A stretch of DNA of 64,000 bases, from NCBI GenBank assembly GCA_030765065.1, contig CM060990.1, positions 280,763,341 through 280,827,340 of the forward strand, written 5' to 3'. The translations under genes and the position numbers were made by a program. Shown in pieces: positions 48,761 to 60,584 of this stretch; within the stretch, counting starts at the first letter, position 1, and the number at the start of each line of letters is the position of its first letter. The notes under the pieces were generated by a model. That model was given only the letters and a program-made list of their open reading frames with translations. It was not told the origin of the DNA and searched no databases. The stretch comes from Deroplatys truncata. Its lineage: Eukaryota > Arthropoda > Insecta > Mantodea > Mantidae.

Positions 48761-51719
48761 ATTTTATTTTTGGTAGCATTGTTAACTTTAAGAAAATGGG
48801 ACAGTGCACACAATAATCACACAACATCTGTGGTATGTGGACTAATTCCTGTTCTGTGGTCGACTATGCCTAGGCCGATAGCTGGAATTATGCGTAACCT
48901 GCCTTCCACCCGTTCCATGCTGTTGCTTGAACTTAGTTACACGATCCAACAAGCAACCAACCACTCAGCTTTTCACATTTTCCTGCCTAGCACTCCAAGC
49001 ATTGTTGAAAAAAGATTTACCTGACGAGTTTTAGCCAATCATCTTTCGCTTTATTTTTCTTCTTTTACCTTCAAAATAGCAGAATTTATGCCCGCATTTT
49101 TGAAAGTATAATGTACATAAATTTTGTTCAAATTTGGATATAGTTGAATATTTTAAGAAATTTGCGAGTACATAGTTCGTGGGTTGAAACACACAAAAAC
49201 CAACTTTTATGGTAATGACAATACATATGATGTATAAAGTCATGCATTTTTAGTTTTTTGTGTATCATGAAATTTACAGGTTCCTACTAATGAGACTCAT
49301 ACTACTGGGGAAAAAGAAAAGGCATATCCATTGGGATGTAAATCAATCCAAAAGAAAAGTGTTGGTGATATTAAAAAGCTCACAGGGTAAGAACATTAAT
49401 GAATTTTATTTGGAACTTTTAGCTTGGCCAACAACTGATAATGATGATGTGTAGATGGAGAATTACAAGAATTTTTATTTTCTGCTGCTAAATTTATCAG
49501 TGTTTTTTTTTCTTCTTTTTTCTGTGTTTGCTTCAATAAGTGTAGACGGGTGGTGATGAGAAAAGATTTAAATGTGTAACGCTTATGTGCAAATGAGGGG
49601 GGGGACCACCTATATTTCATGCAAAATTATGAGATTTGGTAAGAGCATATTTAGATGACTGAAAATAAAAATACAGATAATGTATTTATTACAACATTAA
49701 AATAACCAAAGGAATGTGATACATAGCATTTTTGCTATTTGTATTCTGTTGAAACTTTCTGTTTTGCATTTTTTGGGGGGGGGGGGCAAAAAGCCCATAA
49801 GTAACTTTTTTAAAAAAAAAATCATGTAATGCCCTCATAGCATCTGAGTCCCTGAATATTTAAAAGGACCGTAAGCACAATATAAAAGAAAAATAATTGA
49901 TCTGTGAATTATATTAGCCTTAAAATTTTGTTTTGTTGCTCTCCTGTAAAGTTTACATTTTTTGAGTTATGGTGTTTCTGAAAAAACTGATTCAGTTACT
50001 CAGTAAAAGCCACTTTAGCCTGCCTATCACAAAAGTATATTTTTTTCCCTCTCTCTCACTGGAATGAAGTTGATAACATTTGAGTTTGTATGAGAAATGA
50101 GGTTTGAAGGGGTGCAGAGCAGTGGTAAGTGTTCTGCATAACTCGGATAGCTTTAAACAAAGTAGTTAGGACAAAATTTCTTACCCTCTATGAGTAAAGA
50201 CACATTTAAAATATGTTTGATTGTAAATAAGCATATAAATATACTTAATTAGTCGGCTTGCCCTCCTATGTAGGATTTACAACCCCAAGACTTATAACTG
50301 CGCATAGCATATCAATATAAATATTTTAAAAATAAAAGTGCAGAAAATGTATTCTATTTTAATTGGTTTAAAGGGAAATGACTTTTCAGGATTTAAAGTT
50401 GATTATGACAAAAGTTGACTCAAAAAACAGATACTCTTCTATGATTTCAACACGTGATGTTTGTTTATGCTGCTACAGCTGTGATGTCAAACACACTAGA
50501 TCCCCCCCTGGTGAAAGCTGAAACTAGCAAATATATTGTAAGCAATTTGGTTGTACCGCATTGCATTGGAGGTGTGTTTTGTTTATGTTAAAATATGAAG
50601 TATTGATGATGGCTGCAGTATTTAATTTCAATATTGGTATTAAGCCTTACTAGTTTAAGGTTGGAAAAAAATTTCAATCTTCACAGATTGACTGTTAGAT
50701 ATAGTAACAATACAATTGGAAATTGGTTGAGAGTGTTATTGTTGCTGTGGAAGTTCTACTTTAAACAATCATAGGAGCAGTTTACAGTGCATATTATTCT
50801 ATGATTCCTTTGAGTTATAAGTGTAGATATATTTAATATTGCCAAATATTTAATGTTGGTTAGTGTAACAGGAATGCTAATGAAAAAAAAAGCCAAATCA
50901 AATGTTCCCTTGTACTCTTTTAACATAATAGAAAACTATGTGGGTAGCTATGCCAAAAACATGTAGCACAAAAAGTATTAATTTAAGTGCATACACACCT
51001 ACTATGCAATCTGAGCATGAGCTTAACCAGACTTTGATATATTCTTGAAATGTAAAAGCTATTCTATTTGAAAATAACCAATAAATAAACATAACATTTT
51101 AATTTTAAAATTATTGGAACTTTCACGCAGGGAAGCAAATAATTTAATGTTGGAAAATTAATTGATGTTAAATACTCATAGAGCTCCACTTAGCAAATAT
51201 TGGCAGGACATGTTTCGAGGACCTATTGTTCCGGCTGCTGGTCAACTAATTGGCAATTCCCCAATCTTCCCTGGGTAACTGTAGCACATCTGATGCTGGG
51301 TTGGTAAATTTAGAGATTGGATTATCGTCTGCTGGAGTTTCAAAGTTCATAATTTTATGTTTGAAACCTTTGACATATGCCCTTTCCCCTAAGTCCAGTT
51401 CTACGTGGTTGTGTACTTATTTCTGCAGTTCGACTTTTTGCTCTATATTTGATTCTCTTCCCAGAAGAGAATCACAATAGAGATTGTGATAATCAGCCAG
51501 ATTATCAACCCAGATAAATCTGCTGCAGCCAATCAAGAGATTCCCTGGCACAATCCACCAGTTGGACTATAGGTGAAGTGTTAATGTCGACACAACCAAC
51601 TCATCTCAACTTCAATATCTGTTCACTTCACTGATAACTTAAACAATATGAAATCTTCATTTTATAGAACTAGATATAGATATATAAGATATTCATTGTA
51701 CTACATCTTAATTTTTATT
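48761..51719. other. Intron stretch mostly without recognised elements
   Basis: Homopolymer runs at 49501, 49600 and 49774. A short minus-strand open stretch at 51250-51640 (contains DLGERAYVKGFKHKIMNF) could not be assigned; it may belong to the adjoining Penelope fragment. Confidence 0.45.
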
Positions 51720-52100
51720 GGCTTTTTATATGGTTATCCATATGAGTATCTTTTCTGAATTCTAAGTTTTTGCTCTTTTTGATAATTATTATAATAATGA
51801 TAATCTTCCAGGTCTAGGAAGGAAATGCATTATCTCATTTAATTTCCATGGTTAATTTGACCTCAGGAATTTGTAAGCTTAGGAGTTTTAAAGCATCTTC
51901 TGCTAGGTTCTTGCTTACTTTAGCACACACATCTTCAATGTATCTATGCCATATTAAAAATATTTGAAGAAATGATGTGATTATCTGGGTCTCAAAAGCA
52001 GGCATAAAAGGTCTGCCTACACTGCCAATAATGGACTACCAATAATTAAATCTTAATTCTGAGAGTAAAATCATCTTTGGAATATGAATTATAGTACAAA
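51720..52100 (-). pseudogene. Penelope-like RT fragment
   Basis: Minus-strand pieces give IGSPL..ADLFMPAFE, IWHRYIEDV (RYVDD-type catalytic motif), LKLLSLQIPEVKLTMEIK and AFPSLDLED. This matches the Penelope RT order but with broken frames. It lies downstream, in minus orientation, of the GIY-YIG piece at 52200-53000. Confidence 0.6.
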
Positions 52101-52199
52101 GATTGGTTTCCGGACTTATGGGCTGTGGTCTATTGGAACAACAACTCTTTCCAGATGTTTCATTCGTAGCTGCAATGAGCATCTTTATTGGCATTTCCA

Positions 52200-53000
52200 A
52201 AGTGATCTCCTGAGAGCCTTGGCAACAACTGTTTCACAGCTTGTCTGTAGCGTGTAGTTTATATACTTGGGTTTGGGCAGAGCTTGTTCCTCATTGGTGC
52301 AAGCATTGTCGGCTTGCTCCTGATTGGACCGGATGCGAAGTGGGTTGGACTAGTGCTGGGACTGCATTTAATGATCACGTTATAAGGATTGTCTTGTCCT
52401 TGTGCTTACTGCATCATCATGTTGTTTGAATGTTGTACCTGAAGCTTCCGGATGATATTTTGTACAGCCAGGTACCATGTTTTATTGAGTCTTAATGACT
52501 CCTCCTTCTTGTTGAAATTGCTTTTGTGTTTGAAGATTTTATTGCTTCCCTATTTACTGTTGAGTGGAAGAAATCACTTTGGTATCCTTATACTCTACTC
52601 CATGTAGGACATGTTCTGCCATGGCAGATTTCTCAGTTGCCCTAGTCAGCAGCATCTCCTGTGCTCTGTGATGCGAGTATTGACACTTCATTGGGTTGTG
52701 CCAATGTACACAGCACCACACAAGCAGGGTATTTTATAAGCACCTGCTACGGAAAGCGGATCTAATTGGTCTTTAGGTATGGAGCATGTTGCACATTTGT
52801 TGTGTTGGTTTAGATTGTGTCAACATTTCAGCAGCTTGCTGATGTGATCTGTCACCCCCTTAATGTAAGGAAGGAAAGTAGTACCTTTCTTCTTTGGTGT
52901 CTTGGTTTCGGTGTTGGGTGCCCAGTGGCTTTGATATTTCAATCATGAGAGCTTTTTTTCTCGAAGGCTTTTTGTTCATGGCGTTGTTTTGGTATTTTCC
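52200..53000 (-). pseudogene. Penelope-like GIY-YIG fragment
   Basis: Minus-strand pieces give LPYIKGVTDHISKLL, KDQLDPLSVAGAYKIPCLCG, AVYIGTTQ and SVNTRITEHRRC (GIY-YIG core), then SAMAEHVL and NFNKKEESLRLNKTWYLAV. This is the C-terminal endonuclease of a Penelope-like element of a different family from 26524-27845. Frames are shifted. Confidence 0.7.
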
Positions 53001-53440
53001 TTATTTACTAATAAATTTTGGACAAACTTTATTTCTTAACAAGATATGTAGGAATTTATATAAGCAGAAATTAGCCTTTTTTTCTTTTAGTTTTATGTGC
53101 TGTTTTATGTACCATTTCTGATCTTCAAGTATGTGTTTAAAGTAAGTATGCTTTGCATTTCTTACCTGTCCATCTTTAAAGTTTTCAAGTTCTGTAGTCT
53201 CTTTCAAATGACTTATTGCTGAATTAGTAAGAATATATGCCCTTATAGGTACAGGTTTAGTGCACCCGGTGTCCCAAGCCAACCTTGGTGTGGATTCCTC
53301 GTAGTGGTGAAGGAGCCAGTTAAAATACCACCCATGTTTAGACCATGTGCAGAAATCTGCGTCATGGGAAAGGAGTGTTCTGAAGCCTGCTTTTCTCCAC
53401 AACTTATTTCGGGTAAGGTATATTCCAAAAATCTATCAAC
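53001..53440. other. Unassigned stretch upstream of the Penelope fragment
   Basis: A 133-residue minus-strand ORF (53402-53001) is open but resembles nothing I recognise; it may be chance or the N-terminal side of the Penelope fragment. Confidence 0.3.
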
Positions 53441-56250
53441 ACTGCTCTGGCTTCTCTATTACCACTAAACAGGAGGCTAGGGACTAACCCGCACCTAGTC
53501 AGTCAGAGCACTAGGTTTTCAGCCGAACTCGGTGAGCATGCTACATTCCTCTATGTAGATCTGTCATCCCAGTGAGATGATGATCCCTTGTTGGGCTACT
53601 TAGTGGGTGGTGAGCACTGGGGGATGAAGTTAACGGTGTAATTCTTTATGGCTACAACAGATACAAATCATAAATGACCGTCTAAGATGAACCAGAGGCA
53701 AATGCAATATAATCCGCTTGTTAGCTAGTAATTACCAAACCAGAAGAGTCACTGCCTTTTTTTAAGTTTAGTCCATTCATTATTCAGTAAGTTCTTCTTA
53801 AGGTGGCCCTGTAAAATCCTAAGCATGTCTATAGAATCGTTCTGTTTCTTTTGAGATGCACAATGCCACCAAATTTGATAAGTTTCTCAAAGCCAAACTA
53901 CTCCACGAATATCCTGTCCGTGTTGAGAAGCACCACAGTCTGAAGTCTTTGAAGAGTATAATCGCCACCCATGTGTTAGATGATATGCCAGAAGAGGAGA
54001 TCCTATTGGACCAAGGTGTAACATCAGTTTATTGTATATGATTATGCTGTCCAGGCGCCTACCTGTACACTTTTCCTCATGTATGATAATGTAGATCTCC
54101 CACAGAGAATCTGTCCAGCAGTTGACCACTTAGTTTCGTTATCCAAGTATATCATGGATGCATTTCTACGAAAGAATCAAATGGAGTGCTTTTTACCTCG
54201 AGAAAGGGTATAATTGCTGCAGGGAAGGTATTCTTCATACCCTTCATGGCCTTTCACGCCCAATATAGAATGGGATGCTAAGGACCACAGCAGTTAAAGA
54301 GCATCCATAAATTAAAAAAAAAACACCCTTCATAATTGGGACATTGGCAGTCGTCTTCCCCTGATTACTCGGGTATTCATGAGGGATAGGTATTTCTGGT
54401 GTGAGTGGAGTAACGCAGGGTTTGGTACTCACGTCACACTTTCTGCTGTTGACATTAGTCCTTAAGTTTCATTTTCATTGTTCGTGGATGACTTCGCTGC
54501 TTACTCTAGTTCCTGGTGGACTTGCCTATTAGAACAGTGCCTTTAATGTCTCTACAATTGGAGCATCAGAAATGACTTTAACTTCTCTGCAGAGAAAAAC
54601 GTCTGCATTAACTTCTGGCATTGCCTTTGCCTTCTGTACATCTTGGTCCAGATCTTCCTTTCGCAGATGGGATGAATTTTTTTAGAATTGATTTTTTACA
54701 GAAAGCTTTTCTGGTGTTCTCATATATTCTATTTAAAAGCGAATTGTGAGAGTTCTCTTAATCTCTTATGCATTTTAAGTGGCACATCCTGGGGTATATT
54801 GAGGCTGTGTTGCTAACTGGTCCAATCGAATCTTGATAGGGGTGTATTGTGTATTCTTCAAGGCTCTCCCATGAATCTAGTTGTCAGCCTAAGTGCGGAA
54901 GCAGCTTAAACTTGACTATCTTACTGACACAATGTTTTCTGCATGGCTATGCATGCAGACTGTCTACTCTCTCTGGAAATTCGACATATAATGTTTTTTA
55001 AGATTCATTGGACTGCCGGTACACAACAAACCCTGGCTTTACTCCCTCCCAGTGTTTGTTTTTGCTTACTCTTGCAGCTATTGGATGTCATTTTACTGGC
55101 AACATATACCAGGGGTGAATCTCGATTTTCTCAATGGCTCCTCACTGAGATCTATGTATGTCATCTAAGAATGACATAAATGACCCCAAATCCAGTGCTC
55201 TTTCAGTCTTTTTAAAAATAAAGAATAATTTGAAAATTACGACTCTTTACAGTCATAGCTCAAAGAAAGAAAGGGGAAGCAGGCTGTACTTTTACTTGTC
55301 AAGCAATAGTTTTAGGTTTTGCCTTTTACCACGGTGTTTAATTTTTCTCACTGAGCTCTCTAGCTCAGATCTCTTTTACATCATCAGGGACAAGAGCTCA
55401 GTAGTGCATTATTTGTACTGATTCCTTGAGTACAGTCCACAGCCTTAGTTGCTTTACAGCTACCACACACTTATACAGCGCATTGTGCTGTGGCGGGCGC
55501 TAATGACCTTTCTGGTTTTGCGCCCTTCATCCTCCCACTTCTTCCTTCCTTGTGCTGGACTGCCTTCACTCGCTTCCTGGTGCTGGTTACCAGCATGTCC
55601 TTCATGTGAGTTTCTGGATATGTTGGCCTGCCAGCTAATGAGGCTGCAGATACTGTTGCCAAGCCTGCTATTTTATCCTTCAGGTGTTTTAGCTCTTGTT
55701 ATGATTTTAGTTCTGTTTTGTTCTACTACACTGGAGCAATGAGTGGGCTGGTATTCAAGGGAACAAACTTTGGGAAGTTAGGCTCCTCCCTATCACCTCC
55801 TTGTATGCCTCCCATCGCAAGATGATGATTTTAGCCAGATGGCATCTTGGGCACTACTGGGTTGTGTGTGTCCTTGGGATTGCCAGCAACCATGACCCAG
55901 GTGCTGGCTGATATTCTATGTGCTGTAGAGAGTGTACTATTGTTTTATTCATTGCAGAGGTAGAGCAACCTTCTGTAATCTGCGTCATTTTACATTTTTA
56001 AATTTTGTTAGTATGACATTTCCTTTTATTGGCACTTTTCACTTTTCTGTGATAGTTCTAGAGCTGTGATGGTTTGCCTGTCTTTTAGCTGTACATTCTA
56101 CAAATGCGGACACTGTTTTACCCAATTTTTATTTTATTGTTATGTTTTGGAATGCAGAAATAGTACCTGATGTTTTACTTCTATGGTTTTATGAGGGTGC
56201 TAACAACCTCAGCATTTGTGCGCCTTAAAGCCCCACTATTATTAGTACCA
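53440..56250 (+). mobile_element. I-type LINE with RNase H, decayed and internally deleted
   Basis: The plus strand shows an ORF1 fragment (53856-54050: KFDKFLKAKLLHEYPVRVEKH, then DDMPEEEILLDQGV), as in I/R1-group gag proteins. Next come RT-like text (54480-54620, NDFNFSAEKNVCINFW in the EKT position) and an RNase H end (55610-55660: VSGYVGLPANEAADTVAK). A 3' untranslated part ends with gggtgctaacaacctcagc near 56195. Endonuclease and most of RT are missing or unrecognisable. The 5' limit is a guess. Confidence 0.6.
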
Positions 56251-57329
56251 GTTACAATATGAATTTAATCTGAAAGTAGTACACAGTGAAAAAAAGTAAT
56301 TGTAGAATGATTTACTGAGGACATGATATTGTAAATGTTTTGGTAAAGCATAGTGTATAAAGGGGGGGAAAAGTAATTTAAGTTTTAATTATGCGTTACA
56401 GGAATAGAAACAGAACTAAGGTATACAGTATTGCTTGTCATTGAAGTTTATATACTTCAAGATATCGGAGATAGATCCTCATGTTTTATCCTAACCAATT
56501 TTAAGTTGAACACAAATACTTGTGGCAAATTTTGAGAATTGTTTAGAAATCTATGATTGGAGAGGATATATCAGATCGAAACATTCAGGTCACAACAGGG
56601 TTTCAAACACTGATATTTGGCTAACGGTGTAGACTCTTTTACCAACTAAGCTTTGTGTCTTCCCTGAATATATATTGGAGTTCTGTAATTGATAGCATAA
56701 CCACTAACTATACAGGGATAAAGAAGCAAGAAAGCTGGATCATTAATGAATTCATTATGTTTATTTAAGTGAAAAAGATGTAGATCTTATCAACTTTCTT
56801 GATGCATCAAAATGGTTTGAGGAAAACAAAATGATTTGATTTGACTAAGTCCTTGTGATTTAGTGCATACTTTTTTTTTGTGCAGGGAAACTTGAACCCT
56901 CTTTAAATTTGGCTAGGGTTCTTTTGGGGGAGGGGTTACATAAAGCTGTTATATTTATCAGATAATTGAATTAGTAGGTAGGCAAAATTTTCAGTGCAGT
57001 GCCATAACTGAAGCTCAAATTCATGGAAAGTATCTGTAAGGAGTACTATATTATGTAACAACTATATGCATATAAAACTAAATTGAATGAAGTGTTAAGT
57101 GGAGCAAACAGTGTTTTTAATCTGCTGACCAGTGTTTTAACATCTTAACTATATGTATATTGAATATTTGCTGTTGTGGGAATTTATGTGAACTAATGCA
57201 ACAAGAATTCCAAACTCCTTTTAAATAATGCTTAAAATCACTAAGAAATTGAAATAAATGTAACACTATGGTGATGGCTTTTCAGTACTGTCTGTACTTT
57301 CATAAATCTACTGTTTTCTTTCTTTTCAG
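56251..57329. other. End of the giant intron
   Basis: No element recognised; ends in the polypyrimidine tract and AG of the last SFT2 exon. Confidence 0.5.
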
Positions 57330-57612
57330 CTTCTCATTTCTTCATGGTCCTTCACAACACATGAAACACATGCTCTCCTGGGAAAGGCTGCCATTTACAA
57401 TAATATATTTTGGAACAGTGATTACAACGCTTTACTTTGCTCTTATTGTACAGAGTACTCCGCTTACTGTGCTTTGTGGAATTGGACAGATAATTGCCTT
57501 GATGTGGTTTGTTGCAAGTTACATCCCTGGAGGCCAAGTTGGGCTGAAATTCATTACACATCTGTTTTCATCTTCAGTTACTACTACAGTGTCTAAAACA
57601 TTACCTGTTTAA
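57330..57612 (+). CDS. SFT2D3: SFT2-domain vesicle-transport protein, last coding exon
   Basis: After tttctttcttttcag the exon reads FSFLHGPSQHMKHML, SWERLPFTIIYFG, a third membrane segment (TVITTLYFALIV), TPLTVLCGIGQIIALMWF (fourth membrane segment), SYIPGGQVGLKFI and ends SKTLPV*. The PGG-x2-GL motif and the LPV terminus are features of SFT2D3-type proteins. Joined in phase 2 to the 8594-8745 exon, the two give 144 residues of uninterrupted SFT2 domain with four membrane segments. No disabling change is seen, so this is a live host gene as far as sequence tells. The protein is expected in Golgi/endosome membranes. Confidence 0.92.
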
Positions 57613-57748
57613 GGCATTAAGCAATGGTGGTACAATACAAAGAGTTGTCATTTTTTGTGGTTTTAAAAACTCATGACTGTAATAAGACCTCATTTCCCTT
57701 AACAGGAAACATTGTGACATATACACATAATTATTATTGATATTTTTT

Positions 57749-57754
57749 AATAAA
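57749..57754 (+). terminator. Candidate polyadenylation signal of the SFT2 gene
   Basis: AATAAA 137 bases after the stop codon; further aataaa-like sites occur near 57974 and 57980. Confidence 0.5.
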
Positions 57755-57759
57755 ATTTT

Positions 57760-58724
57760 TAAATTGCAGTCAGTTCGATCAAAAGATCATTACATTGGAT
57801 TTAAAACAGAAAAGACAGCAAGGAAACGAATAAAAGTTTAACATTTGTTTATCTTTTAGGCACCATCATTTAAAAAATACTCAGTCACATAATAGCATAG
57901 AAAGGAATGTCACATAAGAGGACTAGGGTTTAAGCTGTTATCATTGTTGTGAATTTATTTGGAGGAGACAGTGAATAAACTAATAAAGAGTGAAGCATGC
58001 ATTTTATAATGGATTGACATTAACTTGTAATATAGACATGTTCTAGAACCTTTGGATGTAAGGAAAACCTATGGGGTATATGTATGCAGAAGCCTTCATT
58101 TCTTCACCATTAACTAAGAGTTGTTAGTGTCCTCACCAATGTGACATACAGAGGTTAGAGCAGAGGAGGATTTCAGCACTGTGGGTAAGGTTAGGTCCAT
58201 TGCAGGTAATAAACTTCCAGCAGGAAGGGGTGGGGCGAGAAAGGATGAAAATGTGATAGTGCAGCGGGATCCCTAACATTTCAGGCTAAGGCATCTGCAG
58301 AAACCTCTTCAATGTGTCCCCCCCCATCCAGACAGACAGATTCATGCAGAAGGTTCTGTACCAGAGAAGAAACAGTTCTCTCCTTAAAGCACATCCAGTT
58401 CACAGCAATTGCCACGCACCACCACCATTGTGACAGGCCCAGCAATACTGAAAAATAAAATGAGAGGATGTGAGGGAGAGGAGAATTTGTGGTAGTAATA
58501 AGTCCCCCTGCATTCGCCTACCGACGTGGGAAAACTGCAAAACAATCCAAGGTAAGGATGGCTAGTCCATCGTAAATTAGGGTTGCCATAAGGATGAGAC
58601 AAGAATTGAGGACTCTATCCCAAAGTATAGTAATTTATTTCTTAATTTTTATATTGTCATAAAATATGCTCAAACTTTGCAATGTATGTATGTAAGTGTG
58701 TGTGTGTATGTATATGTGTGTGTG

Positions 58725-58768
<44 letters not shown>

Positions 58769-59221
58769 TGGGTGTGTGTGTTGCTTTATTAATTATTCTT
58801 AGGGTCGAATTCTTAGTTGGCACTTAGGTGAAAAGGAGATGTGCTTATGCAATAAGTATTTCCTTCTGATAAAGAAACACTTATTACCATTTGGTATACA
58901 TAGACGGTCCTTACATTCTCAATGCTGATCGCTTCCTTATTTCCAAAGCACATGTGGCAACATGGCTCAGCTGTTTCACAGCCTCTCAGACGCACGAACG
59001 AATGTGTAACCGAGCATGCAGGTAATCATATAGCTAGCTGCCATTACCACTTTCGTTGTTCGTTTGTTCACAACTTCTGCTGACCACGTGGTAATAGTTT
59101 GCAAGTTTTAACTAGCACATTTATTTATTTAGCCTACTTTAGGTTTAAATAAAATAGGTTGTAAATTTAGTTTAGAGTTTCATAGTTTTGGTTAGTTATA
59201 TAGTTCTAATAAGTCAGAAAA
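57760..59221. other. Intergenic region between SFT2 and Myb/SANT genes
   Basis: Contains the (TG)n/(TGCG)n tract at 58684-58782; no gene recognised. A promoter for the Myb/SANT gene must lie near 59000-59200 but no clear core element was identified. Confidence 0.5.
58684..58782. repeat. (TG)n-(TGCG)n alternating purine-pyrimidine tract
   Basis: About 100 bp of tgta/tg units followed by about 30 bp of tgcg units. Alternating purine-pyrimidine with CG steps. Confidence 0.95.
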
Positions 59222-59967
59222 ATGCCCAAAAGTAAACATTTCAGTGAGAAAGAAAGAACTCAATTAAAACTACTTGTGCTGAGATACAAAGTTATAGTGG
59301 AATGCAGGCAAGGATGCTATATCTTCACACACACACACAAAAAAAGGGAAACATGGCAGAAGGTTGCTGAGGAGTTTAATGCCACTTCCGAGAATATTCC
59401 TGTAAGTACCTGAAATACTTTTGTTTTATGATGCTGCAGAATGTTAAGGTTAGGTTATGTTATCTTCTTATGGCAATTATGTGCATGTATCACAAATTTG
59501 TGTGTGTAACGTTTATTATTTATTAGCTTACAAGCAGTACAGTTATTCTTGCTCTTAGGTTTTTCATGCAACTTATGTGCTTATTTATTTTTCCTCAGCT
59601 TATTTTATAGCTATAAAAATATATCTTGACTCTGCCATCCTAGAATATATTTCAGATGTTATCCTGCAGATGCAAATAAATTGTAAATGGATATCTTTTA
59701 TTTCAGGGAAACAGCGAACAGCTGAAGAAGTTGTGGAACAACATAAGATTTAAAAGGAAGGCAGAATATGCTGCAGAGAAAAGAAGTGCAACGAAAACTG
59801 GTGGAGGGCCAGCAGACAAGACAAAAGTTGAACCAAATGTAGAGTTGGATTCCTGCGGCATCACAACTGAAATTCTGAATGGATTAGATTCGGATACAGT
59901 TCAGTTGGTGGAGAGCATTGCTGAAGGACAGGAATACATCATAATTCATGATATCCTTGAGTGCTGA
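59222..59967 (+). CDS. Myb/SANT-like DNA-binding protein (exons 59222-59401, 59707-59967)
   Basis: Exon 1 (59222-59401, 60 codons, phase 0, donor cct|gtaagt) encodes HFSEKERTQLKLLVLRYK, then TWQKVAEEFNATSENIP. Exon 2 (acceptor tatttcag, 59707) continues NSEQLKKLWNNIRFKRKAEY and TGGGPADKTK. The Trp and hydrophobic spacing and the TGGGP motif match Myb/SANT-like proteins of the MSANTD group, which bind DNA through a trihelix-type domain; related proteins are encoded by Harbinger transposons. Total 146 residues to a TGA at 59965. A (CA)n run lies within exon 1 and encodes THTHK. It may be a host gene or a transposon accessory gene; no Harbinger transposase is seen here. The exon continues open after the TGA to a donor at 59979. 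Confidence 0.75.
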
Positions 59968-60584
59968 AGAAAATGGAGGTAGGTACATAATGTAGGATTT
60001 ACAAGACAAATTGAAGTACATTGTACATCCAAAAGCTTCTCCAAGTTGTACATGTAAGGAGGATCAGTTTTAAATTACTTAGAGATTTCTTCTTCTTCTA
60101 ATAATGCACATATTAAGCCACATCTCTGACACACACAAAATTTGAGCATTGTATTTCTTAACTAAAAATTTATCATACACAACTGTAGCATTGAGAATGG
60201 TAATGATAGAACCTCGCATCTTGTCATACCATTAATTTGGTAAGTGGAGCAATATGAAAGCTTAACATTGATTATTTGCTTCACTGTGTGCTGGTTCCAG
60301 TGATTTTAAATCAAATGGATACATTTGTAAGACTGAGCTTTGGATGCATAATTATTATATGCTTTGTAAGTGTTTTACTCCCATACTTAATATATACAGC
60401 TCCACAGGCAATGGACACAATTAAATGATAGGGTACCCTCCATGGCATTTGCCAAACAACTAGGCTTCACTGATCATGTACCTTTTGTCACAAGTGCATT
60501 ATTGTAATTCCCTCCTGTGTCTTTTAAGGACCTCCAGTTGTTCTATATTTGAAATTTTAATTTTATTTTCTTATCTTTAACAAG

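Larger units (their letters stand above)
8746..57329 (+). other. Giant intron of the SFT2-type gene
   Basis: The gap between the two in-phase SFT2 coding exons is 48,584 bases, with GT at 8746 and a polypyrimidine-AG (tttctttcttttcag) at 57329. It is filled with transposable elements of at least eight kinds on both strands. No other host exon was recognised inside it. Confidence 0.75.

Noticed and set aside
53001-53402. A 133-residue minus-strand ORF as a gene
   Set aside because: No recognisable family, no start or splice support, and it lies among transposon fragments.
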